Shown here one piece after another: positions 6,943-15,622 of a stretch of 64,000 bases of DNA (within the stretch, counting starts at the first letter, position 1; each line of letters opens with the position of its first letter). This stretch comes from Hydrogenophaga sp. (lineage in GTDB: Bacteria > Pseudomonadota > Gammaproteobacteria > Burkholderiales > Burkholderiaceae_C): the NCBI GenBank assembly GCA_030682835.1, contig JAUXNG010000104.1:1-64000 (forward strand), in the 5' to 3' direction. The notes under the pieces are model-generated. The model searched no databases and had not been told where the DNA came from. It saw nothing but the letters and a program-made list of their open reading frames with translations. The position numbers and the translations under genes are program-made.

Positions 6943-9327
6943 ATGTCCCAAGCCCCCGCACCCACCACCGTCGACGACGCAACGCCCGACGCCCTGCCGG
7001 CTGGCCCGCTGGCGCGCGAGGCGCTGGCGCTGGCCGCGTTCGACCATGTGGTGTCGCACTCGGCGGGGTTTCGTGCCCGCAGCGGGCAGCGCGAAATGGC
7101 GGCGCTGATCGCCCACACGCTCAGCGGCGTGGCGCTGGGTGACGGCGCCGTGAGCAGCGACGCGGGCCTGCCCGACCGCGGCATTGCCGTGGTACAGGCG
7201 GGCACCGGTGTGGGCAAGTCGGCGGCGTACGCGTCCACCGTGATTCCGCTGGCGCTGGCGCAGAGCCGCCGCGTCATCATCTCCACCGCCACCGTGGCGC
7301 TGCAGGAGCAGCTCATCGCGAAAGACCTGCCGGCCCTGGCCGCCGCGCTGCCCCAGCCGTTTGCCTTTGCGCTGGCCAAGGGGCGCGGGCGCTACGTGTG
7401 CCGCCTCAAGCTCGACCAGCTCAGCGGTGGCGACGCGGCCAGCGCCGACCTGTTCGAGAGCGACGACACCCCGTCCGCCAGCGACAGCTCGCCCGCCGCC
7501 CTGGCCGCGCACACCGTGGCGTCGGCCGCGGCCACCGCCCGCAGCGCCGAGCGCTGGGAAGAGCGCGGCCAGCAATACGTGAAGTGGGCGCACGCGCTGG
7601 ACAGCGGCGCCTGGGACGGCGACCGCGACCGACTGGACGAACCGCCCGAGGGCGAGCTGTGGAGCCCGGTGGCGGCCGAGCGCCACACCTGCACCGCGCG
7701 CCACTGCCCCAGCTACAACAGCTGCAGCTACTACCAGGCCCGCGCCCGGCTGGCGCAGGCCCAGGTGATCGTGGTCAACCACGACCTGCTGCTGTCCACG
7801 CTGGGCCTGCACGCGCTGCCCGCGCCCGAAGAGTGCTACATGGTGTTCGACGAGGCGCACCACCTGGGCGCCGTGGCGCAGGGGCAGTTCACCGCGTCCA
7901 TGGACCTCATGCGCACCCAGTGGCTCGACCGCCTGCCGCGCGCGGTGGAAGAGGTGGCGGGCGCGCTGCAGCACAACCCGGGCGCCGACGTGCCGGGGCT
8001 GGCGCGCGAACTGAAGGCCGCGCAGGGCGAACTGGCGCGCATGGCCATGCAGCGCATAGGCGAAAACCCCGACTGGCTGGCGCTCACCGGGCGAAGCAGC
8101 GCGCCGCGTGCGCCTGCGCGCGGCGGTTTCACCGCCGATGGTGGCGGCTTCGGCGGCGGCAGCCCCGTGGTGGACCGATTCGAAGGCGGCGCCTTGCCCG
8201 CCAGCTGGAGCGAGACGGTGGCGCGCCTGCACGCCAACGCCAGTGCGCTGCTCAAGATTCTGGAGGCCATGGCCACCCAGCTCAAGGCCAACGCCCGCGA
8301 GAACCCCGGCGACGCCGCCCGCTGCGCCAAGCTCTACAGCCGCCTGGGCGTGCTGGCGCCGCGCCTGCAGAGCGCGCAGGAAACGGCCGCGCTGTGGCTG
8401 CAGGAGCCACCCGGCGCCGGTGATGCGGGCCAGCCCCGCCAGGCGCCGCTGGCCAAGTGGCTGGAAGCCGGCGTGCAGCACGGCCTGGTGACGCTCACCG
8501 CCCACGCCTGCCCGCTGCAGCCCGGCAGCCTGCTGCGCAACCACCTGTGGAACAAGGTGCGCGGGGCGGTGGTCACCTCGGCTTCGCTCGTCACCTGCGG
8601 TACGTTTGACCACTTCCTGCACGAGTCCGGGCTGGCGTATGACGACGCGGTGGTGGCACGCGAGGTGCAGAGCCCGTTCGACCACGCCCGCCAGGGCCGG
8701 CTGGTGGTGGTGCAGACCGAGGCTGACCCGAAAGACGTAGAGGCCTACACCCGCGAAATGCTCGCCACCCTCATGACCGACCTGCGCGAAGTGCAGCGCG
8801 GCGCGCTGGTGCTGTTCACCTCCAAGGCGCAGATGCGGCGCGCGCAGGAGCTGCTGGAGCGCGGCGAGCACGCCGCCCTACGCGAGGTGGTGCTGGTGCA
8901 GGGCGAGGCCTCGCGCACGCAGCTGCTGCGCCGCCACGCCGAGCGCGTGGCCGAGGGGCGGGTGTCCATATTGTTCGGCTTGCAGTCGTTTGGCGAGGGG
9001 CTGGACCTTCCCGGCGAGCTGTGCGAGTGGGTCTTCATCACCAAGCTGCCCTTTGCCTCGCCCAGCGACCCGGTGGGCCAGGCGCGGGCCGACTGGCTCA
9101 AGTCCCAGGGGCGCGACCCGTTTTCCGAACTGGTGGTGCCCGCTACCGGCGCGCGGCTGCTGCAATGGACCGGCCGCGCCCTGCGCACCGAGACCGACGA
9201 GGCGGTGGTGATCTGTTACGACGCGCGCCTGCTGCGCCAGAGCTACGGCCGGCGCATGCTCAAGGGCCTGCCGCCCTACCGGCTGCAGCGCCGCGTGGGC
9301 GAGGCGCTGACCGATGTGAGCGCGTGA
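6943..9327 (+). CDS. dinG: DinG-type ATP-dependent DNA helicase
   Basis: A 794-residue superfamily 2 helicase of the XPD/DinG group, which unwinds DNA 5'-3' and removes R-loops and other structures. Walker A is AGTGVGKS (residues 86-93) and the DEAH box VFDEAHHL places Asp at 303. Four cysteines fit the iron-sulfur cluster: C153, then C250, C255 and C261. The C-terminal half has SFGEGLDLPGE, FITKLPFASPSDP and the arginine-finger region GRALRTETDEAVV. An insertion of Gly-rich sequence (about residues 385-410) lies between motifs. The ATG at 6943 was chosen because the helicase homology begins there; the same frame is open far upstream through antisense patatin sequence. Confidence 0.92.
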   Translation: MSQAPAPTTVDDATPDALPAGPLAREALALAAFDHVVSHSAGFRARSGQREMAALIAHTLSGVALGDGAVSSDAGLPDRGIAVVQAGTGVGKSAAYASTVIPLALAQSRRVIISTATVALQEQLIAKDLPALAAALPQPFAFALAKGRGRYVCRLKLDQLSGGDAASADLFESDDTPSASDSSPAALAAHTVASAAATARSAERWEERGQQYVKWAHALDSGAWDGDRDRLDEPPEGELWSPVAAERHTCTARHCPSYNSCSYYQARARLAQAQVIVVNHDLLLSTLGLHALPAPEECYMVFDEAHHLGAVAQGQFTASMDLMRTQWLDRLPRAVEEVAGALQHNPGADVPGLARELKAAQGELARMAMQRIGENPDWLALTGRSSAPRAPARGGFTADGGGFGGGSPVVDRFEGGALPASWSETVARLHANASALLKILEAMATQLKANARENPGDAARCAKLYSRLGVLAPRLQSAQETAALWLQEPPGAGDAGQPRQAPLAKWLEAGVQHGLVTLTAHACPLQPGSLLRNHLWNKVRGAVVTSASLVTCGTFDHFLHESGLAYDDAVVAREVQSPFDHARQGRLVVVQTEADPKDVEAYTREMLATLMTDLREVQRGALVLFTSKAQMRRAQELLERGEHAALREVVLVQGEASRTQLLRRHAERVAEGRVSILFGLQSFGEGLDLPGELCEWVFITKLPFASPSDPVGQARADWLKSQGRDPFSELVVPATGARLLQWTGRALRTETDEAVVICYDARLLRQSYGRRMLKGLPPYRLQRRVGEALTDVSA

Positions 9328-9450
9328 ACTAGCGCCATATCCCTGCGTCGTACCACCGGCGCCGCCATCCTTTACGCTTCGGCTCTTCAGTTGCGGCCCC
9401 TGCGGGCCGGACCCGTCGCCGCTTTCTTTCCCACTGTTCCAAGGCCCTTC

Positions 9451-9921
9451 ATGATCTACGCCCTCCTCAAACTCATCCATGTCCTGGCCATCGTCGTGTG
9501 GATCGGTGGCATGGTGTTCGCCCACTTCTTCCTGCGCCCGGCCGCCCTGCAGCTCGAAGCGCCAGAGCGCGTGCGCCTGATGCACGGCACGCTGCAGCGC
9601 TTCTTCTCGGCCGTGCTGGTGGCCATTGTGGCGGTGCTGGCCAGCGGCCTGTGGATGATCGGCCGCGTGGCCAAGCAGTCGGTTCAGGCCGGTGTGGGCT
9701 TCAACATGCCGCTGGACTGGACGATCATGGCGGCGCTGGGCATCGTGATGATGCTGATCTTTGGCCACATCCGCTTCGCCCTGTTCAAGCGCCTGGACCG
9801 CGCCGTGGCCACCAGCGACTGGTCCGCCGGTGGCGCTGCGCTGGCGTCCATTCGCACCTCGGTCGCCATCAACCTGGCCATTGGCGTGGCCATCATCGCC
9901 ATCACCCTGCTGATGGGCTGA
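9451..9921 (+). CDS. CopD-like four-helix membrane protein
   Basis: A 156-residue inner-membrane protein with four hydrophobic helices. It opens with LLKLIHVLAIVVWIGGMVFAH, in which the paired His and Gly-Gly are typical of the CopD/YubP-like family of putative copper or haem-associated membrane proteins. A conserved His also appears in the third helix (IFGHIRFALFKRL). The ATG at 9451 follows a weak Shine-Dalgarno-like AAGG at about 9441. It converges with the next gene, with 14 bases between stops. Function in metal export or haem handling is a family-level guess. Confidence 0.75.
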   Translation: MIYALLKLIHVLAIVVWIGGMVFAHFFLRPAALQLEAPERVRLMHGTLQRFFSAVLVAIVAVLASGLWMIGRVAKQSVQAGVGFNMPLDWTIMAALGIVMMLIFGHIRFALFKRLDRAVATSDWSAGGAALASIRTSVAINLAIGVAIIAITLLMG

Positions 9922-9935
9922 TCCAGCCTGCGGCC

Positions 9936-10958
9936 TCAGAGCGCGTCATCGAAGCGCGGTGGCGGCACTTCATTTCCCAGCAGGCGCTGCCACAGCCAGG
10001 GCAGCGCCACCGACAGGTCGGGCCGGCGGCTGCTGAGGGTGGGCAGCACCGGGCCTGCCGCGCGTTCTGCCTCACTGCCCAGGTCGAAATGGAAGGTGTA
10101 CGCGCCTTCCACTCCCATGCGCAGGTCGGTCACGAACAGGCGGCCATCGCTTTCGGACATGCGGTGGAACCCGTGGCTGAAGGCCGCGATGCGCGCCGCC
10201 CACGGGTTGTTGCCGTGCTGCGCCATCAGCGCCGTGCCGCGCTCATGCGCCGTCCAGCGCACGCGCGGCTCTGCGTCCAGCAGCGAGTAGTAGCCCTCCA
10301 GGTACTGCGTGGGCGTGGTCGCCACCAGGCGCCACAGCACCGTGTTGAACGGGGCGGGTGTGACCAGCAGGCCCTGCGGCGACACGCCATCGGCCTGCAG
10401 CGAGGCCCGCGCCACACCGGCCACATGCTGCTGCGCCGCCACACCCCAGGCCAGGTACAGCGTGCTCAGGCCCAGGCCCAGGGCGTTCCATTGCAACCCC
10501 CGGCGCGTGCGCATCACCAGCGCAGCCACCAGGCCGGCCAGGAGCGGCAGCGTGTACGCCGGGTCGATGATGAACACGCTGCCCAGGCCAAACGGGTAAT
10601 CGGTGAAGGGCTGCAGCAGCTGCGTGCCGTAGACCGTCATGAAGTCCAGCAGCGGGTGCGTGAACAGGGTCAGCCACAGCGCCAGCCACCAGCGCCGGAA
10701 CAAGGCCGCCTCCTCATGCACGCGCGACACCAGCCAGGCCAGCACCGGCGCCCCCAGCGTCAGGAAGAAGAGCGAATGGCTTTCGGCCCGGTGCCTCACC
10801 ATGTTGAGCACGTCGTTGCCGTGGTCGATGAACGCATCCAGGTCGGGCAGCGTGCCCGCCACCGCGCCCCACAGCGCGGCCTTCCAGACGGCGGTGCGCC
10901 GCCCCATGACGGCGACCGTCACCGCTGAACCGAGTGCAATCTGCGTAAGAGAATCCAT
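9936..10958 (-). CDS. YdjM-like membrane-bound metal-dependent hydrolase
   Basis: A 340-residue protein of the family once named LexA-binding inner-membrane-associated putative hydrolase (DUF457/YdjM). The N-terminus MDSLTQIALGSAV is the family hallmark, followed by LPDLDAFIDHG, an RHRAESHSLFF block and a THPLLDF motif. These His/Asp residues probably bind a metal at the membrane face. Four to five hydrophobic segments occupy the first half. The C-terminal 150 residues are soluble and family-variable. Start chosen at the only ATG that preserves the MDSLTQ motif. It is a single gene between convergent and tandem neighbours with about 80 bases on its upstream side. Confidence 0.82.
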   Translation of the reverse strand: MDSLTQIALGSAVTVAVMGRRTAVWKAALWGAVAGTLPDLDAFIDHGNDVLNMVRHRAESHSLFFLTLGAPVLAWLVSRVHEEAALFRRWWLALWLTLFTHPLLDFMTVYGTQLLQPFTDYPFGLGSVFIIDPAYTLPLLAGLVAALVMRTRRGLQWNALGLGLSTLYLAWGVAAQQHVAGVARASLQADGVSPQGLLVTPAPFNTVLWRLVATTPTQYLEGYYSLLDAEPRVRWTAHERGTALMAQHGNNPWAARIAAFSHGFHRMSESDGRLFVTDLRMGVEGAYTFHFDLGSEAERAAGPVLPTLSSRRPDLSVALPWLWQRLLGNEVPPPRFDDAL

Positions 10959-11040
10959 GCACGCAGCTTAACGAGCGTGCTCGATGGCTGCCCGGTGGCG
11001 GGTCATTGCTGCCGTGCGCTGGCTGAAGGCCAGCGTGTTT

Positions 11041-11682
11041 TCAGGCCTGGACGACGATCGGAAACACCGCTTTCGCTCCGTCGCTGCCCGGCACAAACGG
11101 CACGGTCAGGGCGTCACGTTGGGTGGTGTTTAGGCGGCGCCAGAGAAGGTCGCGCTCGTTGCCGGGATCGTCCGCCACGTAGAGCTGGGTGGTGAGCAGT
11201 TCCATGCGGTCCAGCCGCACTTTCACGTGGATGTGGGGCGTGCGCCCGCTGTAGGGCACGGGTTTGAGGGTGCGGAAACGGTACTGGCCGTCGCGGCCGA
11301 CCGTGACGCGGCCGAAGCCCTGGAAAGAGGGGTCGGCGCGGTTGCCGTCGCCGGGGTGGTGGTAGCGGCCGGCGTGGTCGCATTGCCAGATTTCAACCAC
11401 GGCGCCCGCCACCGGCACACCGGCCAGATCCACCACCGTGCCGGCCACCCAGGCCGGCTGGCCGCGGGTGTAGCTGGTGCTGCCGTTGCGCAGCAGGTCG
11501 AAGTCGCTGTCGGCGGGCAGGGCCACCGGGTAGAACGGGCCTTCGGTCTGGCTCGGGGTGGGCTGGCGTGCGGCCGCCTGCGCCAGGGCGGGACTGAGCC
11601 AGGCGGGGGCTGCGGTAGCGGCGAGCACGGCCGCGCCGCCGGTGAGCAGGCGGCGGCGGCTGGTTGGCGTGGGCAAGTTCAT
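11041..11682 (-). CDS. Tat-exported intradiol ring-cleavage dioxygenase-like protein
   Basis: A 213-residue protein with a twin-arginine signal (SRRRLLTGG at residues 8-16, then a hydrophobic stretch ending near ALAQA), followed by the intradiol dioxygenase beta-sandwich. The iron ligands expected from protocatechuate 3,4-dioxygenase are present: Tyr107 (GRYHHPG), Tyr144, His150 and His152 (PYSGRTPHIHVKV). A TEGPFYP motif marks the domain start. Catechol-type substrates are cleaved between the hydroxyls by this family. Export of such an enzyme is less usual than the cytoplasmic forms. The frame is open upstream of 11682, but the signal peptide fixes the start. It lies 34 bases after the synthetase/acetyltransferase gene on the same strand. 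Confidence 0.88.
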   Translation of the reverse strand: MNLPTPTSRRRLLTGGAAVLAATAAPAWLSPALAQAAARQPTPSQTEGPFYPVALPADSDFDLLRNGSTSYTRGQPAWVAGTVVDLAGVPVAGAVVEIWQCDHAGRYHHPGDGNRADPSFQGFGRVTVGRDGQYRFRTLKPVPYSGRTPHIHVKVRLDRMELLTTQLYVADDPGNERDLLWRRLNTTQRDALTVPFVPGSDGAKAVFPIVVQA

Positions 11683-11716
11683 GACGGGCTCCGGGTCAGG
11701 GTGGGCCCGCGCCGTT

Positions 11717-14392
11717 TCAGGGGCTGGGCTGCAGGTCGAGCGAGACGTGGCGCAACTGGTGGTCGTCGGGGTCGGCCGGGTTGCTGCTTTCTTCGAAGCC
11801 CAGTGCCCGCGCAAGTTCCAGCATGGCCGCGTTCTCGCGCAGCACGGTGCCCACCAGGCGCCGGGTGCCACGCTGGCGCAGGTGGTCGATCATCTTCTGC
11901 ATCAGCCGGTGGCCCAGGCCGCTGCCTTTCAGATCGGAGCGCACGATGACGCCGAATTCGGCAATCCGGTTGTCCGGGTCGACGGTGGCGCGCACGGCGC
12001 CCAGGGTTTCGTCGCCGCCGTCTGCGCGCGGGCGGGTGGCGATGAAGGCCATTTCACGCGCGTAGTCGATCTGCGTCAGGCGGGCCAGTTCGCTGTGCTC
12101 GATGCTGCGGCGGCTGTAGAAGACCCGCAGGCGGATGTCTTCCGGGTCGAGTAGCTCCAGAAAGGCGCGGTGCTGGGCCTCGTCTTCGGGGCGGATCGGG
12201 CGCAGCGTGAGGGTCTGGTCCTGCCAGTCCCAGGTCTCGGTCAGGTGCTCGGGGTAGGGCGCGATGGCGAAGTGCGTGGCGCCGGCCGGGCGCGCGGCCG
12301 ACAGGCGCACGCGGGCGTCCAGTGCCACGGCGCCTTCGTGGTTGACCAGCAGCGGGTTGATGTCGAGTTCGGCCAGCTCGGGCACGTCGACCAGCAATTG
12401 CGAGGTGGCAACCAGCACCTGGGCAATGGCGTCGAGGTCGGCCGCGGGCTCGTCGCGGTAGCCCTGCAGCAGCCGGGCGATGCGGGTGCGCGCGATCTGC
12501 GCCAGCGCCAAGGGTGTGTTCAGCGGCGGCAAGGCCAGCGCGCGGTCGGCCAGCACTTCCACCGCCGTGCCACCGGCGCCGAACAGGATGACGGGGCCGA
12601 ACACCGGGTCAACGCTGGCGCCCACGATGAGTTCGTGCGCGTGCTTCTTGCGCACCATGGGCTGCACGGTGAAACCCTGCACATCGGCGTCGGGGCGCAA
12701 CTCGCGCACGCGGGCCAGCATGGCGGTGCAGGCCTCGGCCAGCTCGGCCGCGCTGGCAATGTTCAGGCGCACACCGCCCACGTCGGACTTGTGCGAGATG
12801 GCGTGCGACAGGATCTTGAGCGCCACCGGGTAGCCGATGGCCTCGGCGGCGGCAAGTGCCTCGGAGGCGTGAGGGCCTACGGTGTGCGTGGGCACCACCG
12901 GCAGGCCGGCGGCGGCCAGGAAGTTTTTCGCCTCGGGCTCGGTGAGCAGTTCGCGCCCGCTGCACAGCACGTCTTCGACGATGCGGCGCAGGCGGGGGAG
13001 GTCGGGCGCCTGGACGGCGCAGCGAGCGGGCGGCGTCTGCAGCAGCTCGACCTGGTTCAGCCGGTAGGTGCGCAGGAAAGAAAAGGCACGCACCGCGTCT
13101 TCGGGCGTGTTGAAGTCGGGCACGCCCGCCTCGCGGAACAGGCCGCGCGCCTCGGCCACGGCGGCGTCGCCCAGCCAGCAACCGAGCACGCGCCGGGGTT
13201 GTTCGCTGACCTTCGGCAGCAGGGCACGGGCGATGTCGGCACTGTGCACGATCGCGGTAGGGGCGTGAATGAACAGCACGGCGTGCGCGGTGTCGGCTGA
13301 CAGCGCGTCAAGCGCCTGCACATAACGCTGGGCCGGGGCGTCGCCGATGATGTCCACCGGGTTGGCGTGCGACCAGTTGCCGGGCAGCACGGCGTCCAGC
13401 CGCTGGCGCAGGGGCTCGTCCAGCGCGGCCAGAGGCACGCCCTCGGCTGCCGCGGCGTCCGCCGCCATCACACCGGCGCCGCCGCCGTTGGTGAGCACGA
13501 TGAGTCCCTCGCTCGGGCCGTCGCGAAAGCGCGCCAGCGTCTCGGCTGCCAGGAACAGGTCTTGCAGGCTGTTCACGCGCAGCATGCCGGCGCGGGCAAT
13601 GGCCGCGTCGAACACGGCGTCCGAGCCCGCGAGTGCGCCGGTGTGCGAGGCGGCGGCCTGCTGGCCGGCGGCCGAGCGCCCGGCCTTGACCACGATCACC
13701 GGCTTGTTGCGCGCCGCCGCTCGGGCGGCCGACATGAACTTGGGCGACGCCTCGATGCTCTCGATGTAGAGCAGGATGGCGCGGGTGTGCGCGTCGCTGC
13801 CGAGGAAATCGAGCATGTCGCCAAAGTCGACATCCGCGCGCTCGCCCAGCGAGACGAAATGCGAAAACCCGATCCCGCGCGAGCCGGCCCAGTCGAGCAT
13901 GGCGGTGACCAGCGCGCCCGATTGGGAAACGAAGGCCAGCTCGCCCGGCTGTGCGCCGATGTGCGCAAAGCTGGCGTTCAGGCCCAGGTGCGGCACCAGC
14001 AGGCCGATGCAGTTGGGCCCGAGGATGCGCAGGGTGTGCACGCGGGCCGCCTCCAGCATGGCCTGCTTCTGTTCAGCGCTCAGCCCGGCGGTGACCACGA
14101 TGGCCGCCCTGGTGCCGCGCTTCCCGAGCGCTGCGATGAGCGGCACCACGGTGCTCGCGGGCGTGCAGATCACGGCCAGGTCGGGCGCGGCGGGCAGGTC
14201 GTCCACGCCCGCATAGGCGCGCACATCGCCCAGGTGGCTGTGCTTCGGGTTGACCGGGTAGAGCGCGCCCTGAAACCCGCCCTGCGTGAGGTTGCGCCAC
14301 ACCGTGGCGCCCACACTGCCGGGGCGCTCGGACGCGCCGAATACCGCCACGGAGGCGGGCGCGAAGAGGGCGTCGAGGTGGCGGATGCTCAT
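11717..14392 (-). CDS. Acyl-CoA synthetase (NDP-forming)/GNAT acetyltransferase fusion
   Basis: An 891-residue protein built like protein lysine acetyltransferase Pat/YfiQ: a CoA-binding Rossmann domain (1-130, with VFGASERPGSVG), succinyl-CoA-ligase-like domain (about 150-300), an ATP-grasp domain (about 480-690) and a C-terminal GNAT domain (about 730-880, with GLGHRLMQKMIDHLRQRG). The synthetase part keeps SHTGALAG with His250, the position phosphorylated in ADP-forming acetyl-CoA synthetases. The synthetase reaction may therefore still be possible. Pat proteins acetylate acetyl-CoA synthetase and other enzymes. Its ATG overlaps the stop of the DUF502 gene upstream (ATGA), so the two are translationally coupled. 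No regulator is adjacent. Confidence 0.88.
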   Translation of the reverse strand: MSIRHLDALFAPASVAVFGASERPGSVGATVWRNLTQGGFQGALYPVNPKHSHLGDVRAYAGVDDLPAAPDLAVICTPASTVVPLIAALGKRGTRAAIVVTAGLSAEQKQAMLEAARVHTLRILGPNCIGLLVPHLGLNASFAHIGAQPGELAFVSQSGALVTAMLDWAGSRGIGFSHFVSLGERADVDFGDMLDFLGSDAHTRAILLYIESIEASPKFMSAARAAARNKPVIVVKAGRSAAGQQAAASHTGALAGSDAVFDAAIARAGMLRVNSLQDLFLAAETLARFRDGPSEGLIVLTNGGGAGVMAADAAAAEGVPLAALDEPLRQRLDAVLPGNWSHANPVDIIGDAPAQRYVQALDALSADTAHAVLFIHAPTAIVHSADIARALLPKVSEQPRRVLGCWLGDAAVAEARGLFREAGVPDFNTPEDAVRAFSFLRTYRLNQVELLQTPPARCAVQAPDLPRLRRIVEDVLCSGRELLTEPEAKNFLAAAGLPVVPTHTVGPHASEALAAAEAIGYPVALKILSHAISHKSDVGGVRLNIASAAELAEACTAMLARVRELRPDADVQGFTVQPMVRKKHAHELIVGASVDPVFGPVILFGAGGTAVEVLADRALALPPLNTPLALAQIARTRIARLLQGYRDEPAADLDAIAQVLVATSQLLVDVPELAELDINPLLVNHEGAVALDARVRLSAARPAGATHFAIAPYPEHLTETWDWQDQTLTLRPIRPEDEAQHRAFLELLDPEDIRLRVFYSRRSIEHSELARLTQIDYAREMAFIATRPRADGGDETLGAVRATVDPDNRIAEFGVIVRSDLKGSGLGHRLMQKMIDHLRQRGTRRLVGTVLRENAAMLELARALGFEESSNPADPDDHQLRHVSLDLQPSP

Positions 14393-14985
14393 GGTTTCAC
14401 GCTCGTGGTGGAGGCCATCCAGGCGATGAGCGAGGAGCGCATGGCCTCTTCCACCGACATGTCGATGGGCGTGGTCCAGCTGCGCGGCACGAACATGGTG
14501 TAGCCGCCGATCATGTAGCCCATGGGCAGGTACACCGCCACCCGGTCGGGGTCGGCCAGGCCGGGGGGAAGGCCTTCCATGCTCTGGCGCGTGATGAGAC
14601 CCACCACCCCCAGCTCATGCCCGGGCATGCTCACCATCACGACCTGCTGCGGACTCTTCTTGTGCGGCGCAAAGTAGTCGGCAAAGGTCTTGAGAGAGGA
14701 ATAGATGCTCTTGACCACCGGCAGATTGGTGAAGGGCCGCTCCACCAGGTCGACCAGGCGCGTCGCGTAGGGCTGGGAAATGAGATAGCCCATCCCCACG
14801 ATGAGCAGCGTGCCGAGCACGATGCCCAGCCCGGGCAGGTAGAAGTCTTCGCCGATGAAGGGCCGGATCAGCCACATGGCGATGGATTCGGCCCAGGCCA
14901 CCACCATGAACAGCACATAGACTGTGAGGGCGAGGGGCAGAATGGTGATCAGGCCGCGGAAAAAGTAACGGTAGATCTGTTTCAT
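14389..14985 (-). CDS. DUF502 family membrane protein
   Basis: A 198-residue protein with two hydrophobic segments in its first 75 residues (YFFRGLITILPLALTVYVLF and the LGIVLGTLLIVGMGYL region), then a soluble domain with VERPFTNLPVVKSIYSS and YLPMGYMIGGYTMFVP, all typical of DUF502. Function of the family is unknown; in plants a relative is membrane-trafficking associated. The start MKQIYRYFFRG at 14985 is preferred because this is where the family begins; the frame is open to 15039. Its stop overlaps the start of the synthetase/GNAT gene. Confidence 0.85.
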   Translation of the reverse strand: MKQIYRYFFRGLITILPLALTVYVLFMVVAWAESIAMWLIRPFIGEDFYLPGLGIVLGTLLIVGMGYLISQPYATRLVDLVERPFTNLPVVKSIYSSLKTFADYFAPHKKSPQQVVMVSMPGHELGVVGLITRQSMEGLPPGLADPDRVAVYLPMGYMIGGYTMFVPRSWTTPIDMSVEEAMRSSLIAWMASTTSVKP

Positions 14986-15235
14986 GGGGCGGTCGTGGGG
15001 CATCGCAAGTGAAGGCGGCGCGGACAGCCGCGCCGGCATACATCAGCATAGCAGCCGGGCGACCCCGTTTGCGCAGCCCCCGGCGTCTTGCAAGCTGCTG
15101 CAATGCCCCTATCTGCCAGTTTGCCGCCGCCGAGGTGGCGCATACTGGTGCATCGTGTCTGAACGGGCGCCCGCACGGTGCGTCCCCTCAGCAGTCTCTC
15201 AGGAACTCCCCGGCCCCACACGGGCTCTCTCTGGC

Positions 15236-15595
15236 ATGAACGGTTTCACGGATCTTCTTTTTCGCGCCCTGCGGGGTGTGCTGAGCCTGGTGCTCGGCCT
15301 GGGTCTGGCCCTGCTGGCCCTGAGCCTTCTGCTGGCGGCGCTGGTGGTGGTGCTGGGCATGACGCTCTGGGCGCTGGTGACCGGGCGCAAGCCCGCGCCG
15401 GTGATGGTGTTCCAGCGTTTTCGTCAGGCTTCGCAGCAGTACGCGGGTGGCGCCTGGGGCCGCCCCGGCCGCCCGGCAGCCCCCGGGCGCGATCTGGATG
15501 TGGTCGACGTGCAGGCCCATGAAGTGCCCGAGCCCCCCGCCAGCCCGGGCAGCAACCGCTCCGGTGCTGACACGCTGCGACGCGCGTCGCTGTAA
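15236..15595 (+). CDS. Small membrane protein of unknown function
   Basis: A 119-residue protein, not assigned to a named family. It opens with MNGFTDLLFRALRGVLSLV and a long Leu/Ala/Val-rich region (about residues 12-50) able to form one or two membrane helices, followed by a basic TGRKPAPVMVFQRFRQ stretch and a hydrophilic Pro/Gly-rich tail. Similar short proteins are common in Comamonadaceae. ATG at 15236 was chosen because the hydrophobic part begins there. It converges with rsmI, with 27 bases between the stops. Confidence 0.7.
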   Translation: MNGFTDLLFRALRGVLSLVLGLGLALLALSLLLAALVVVLGMTLWALVTGRKPAPVMVFQRFRQASQQYAGGAWGRPGRPAAPGRDLDVVDVQAHEVPEPPASPGSNRSGADTLRRASL

Positions 15596-15622
15596 ACCCC
15601 GTCAGTCTGTGCACACGGCGGT

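Noticed and set aside
5587-8871. Minus-strand frame of 1094 codons covering the patatin gene and the opposite strand of the helicase gene
   Set aside because: Only the part up to 6714 has patatin homology. The rest lies antisense to DinG motifs and is a product of very high GC, where stop codons are rare.
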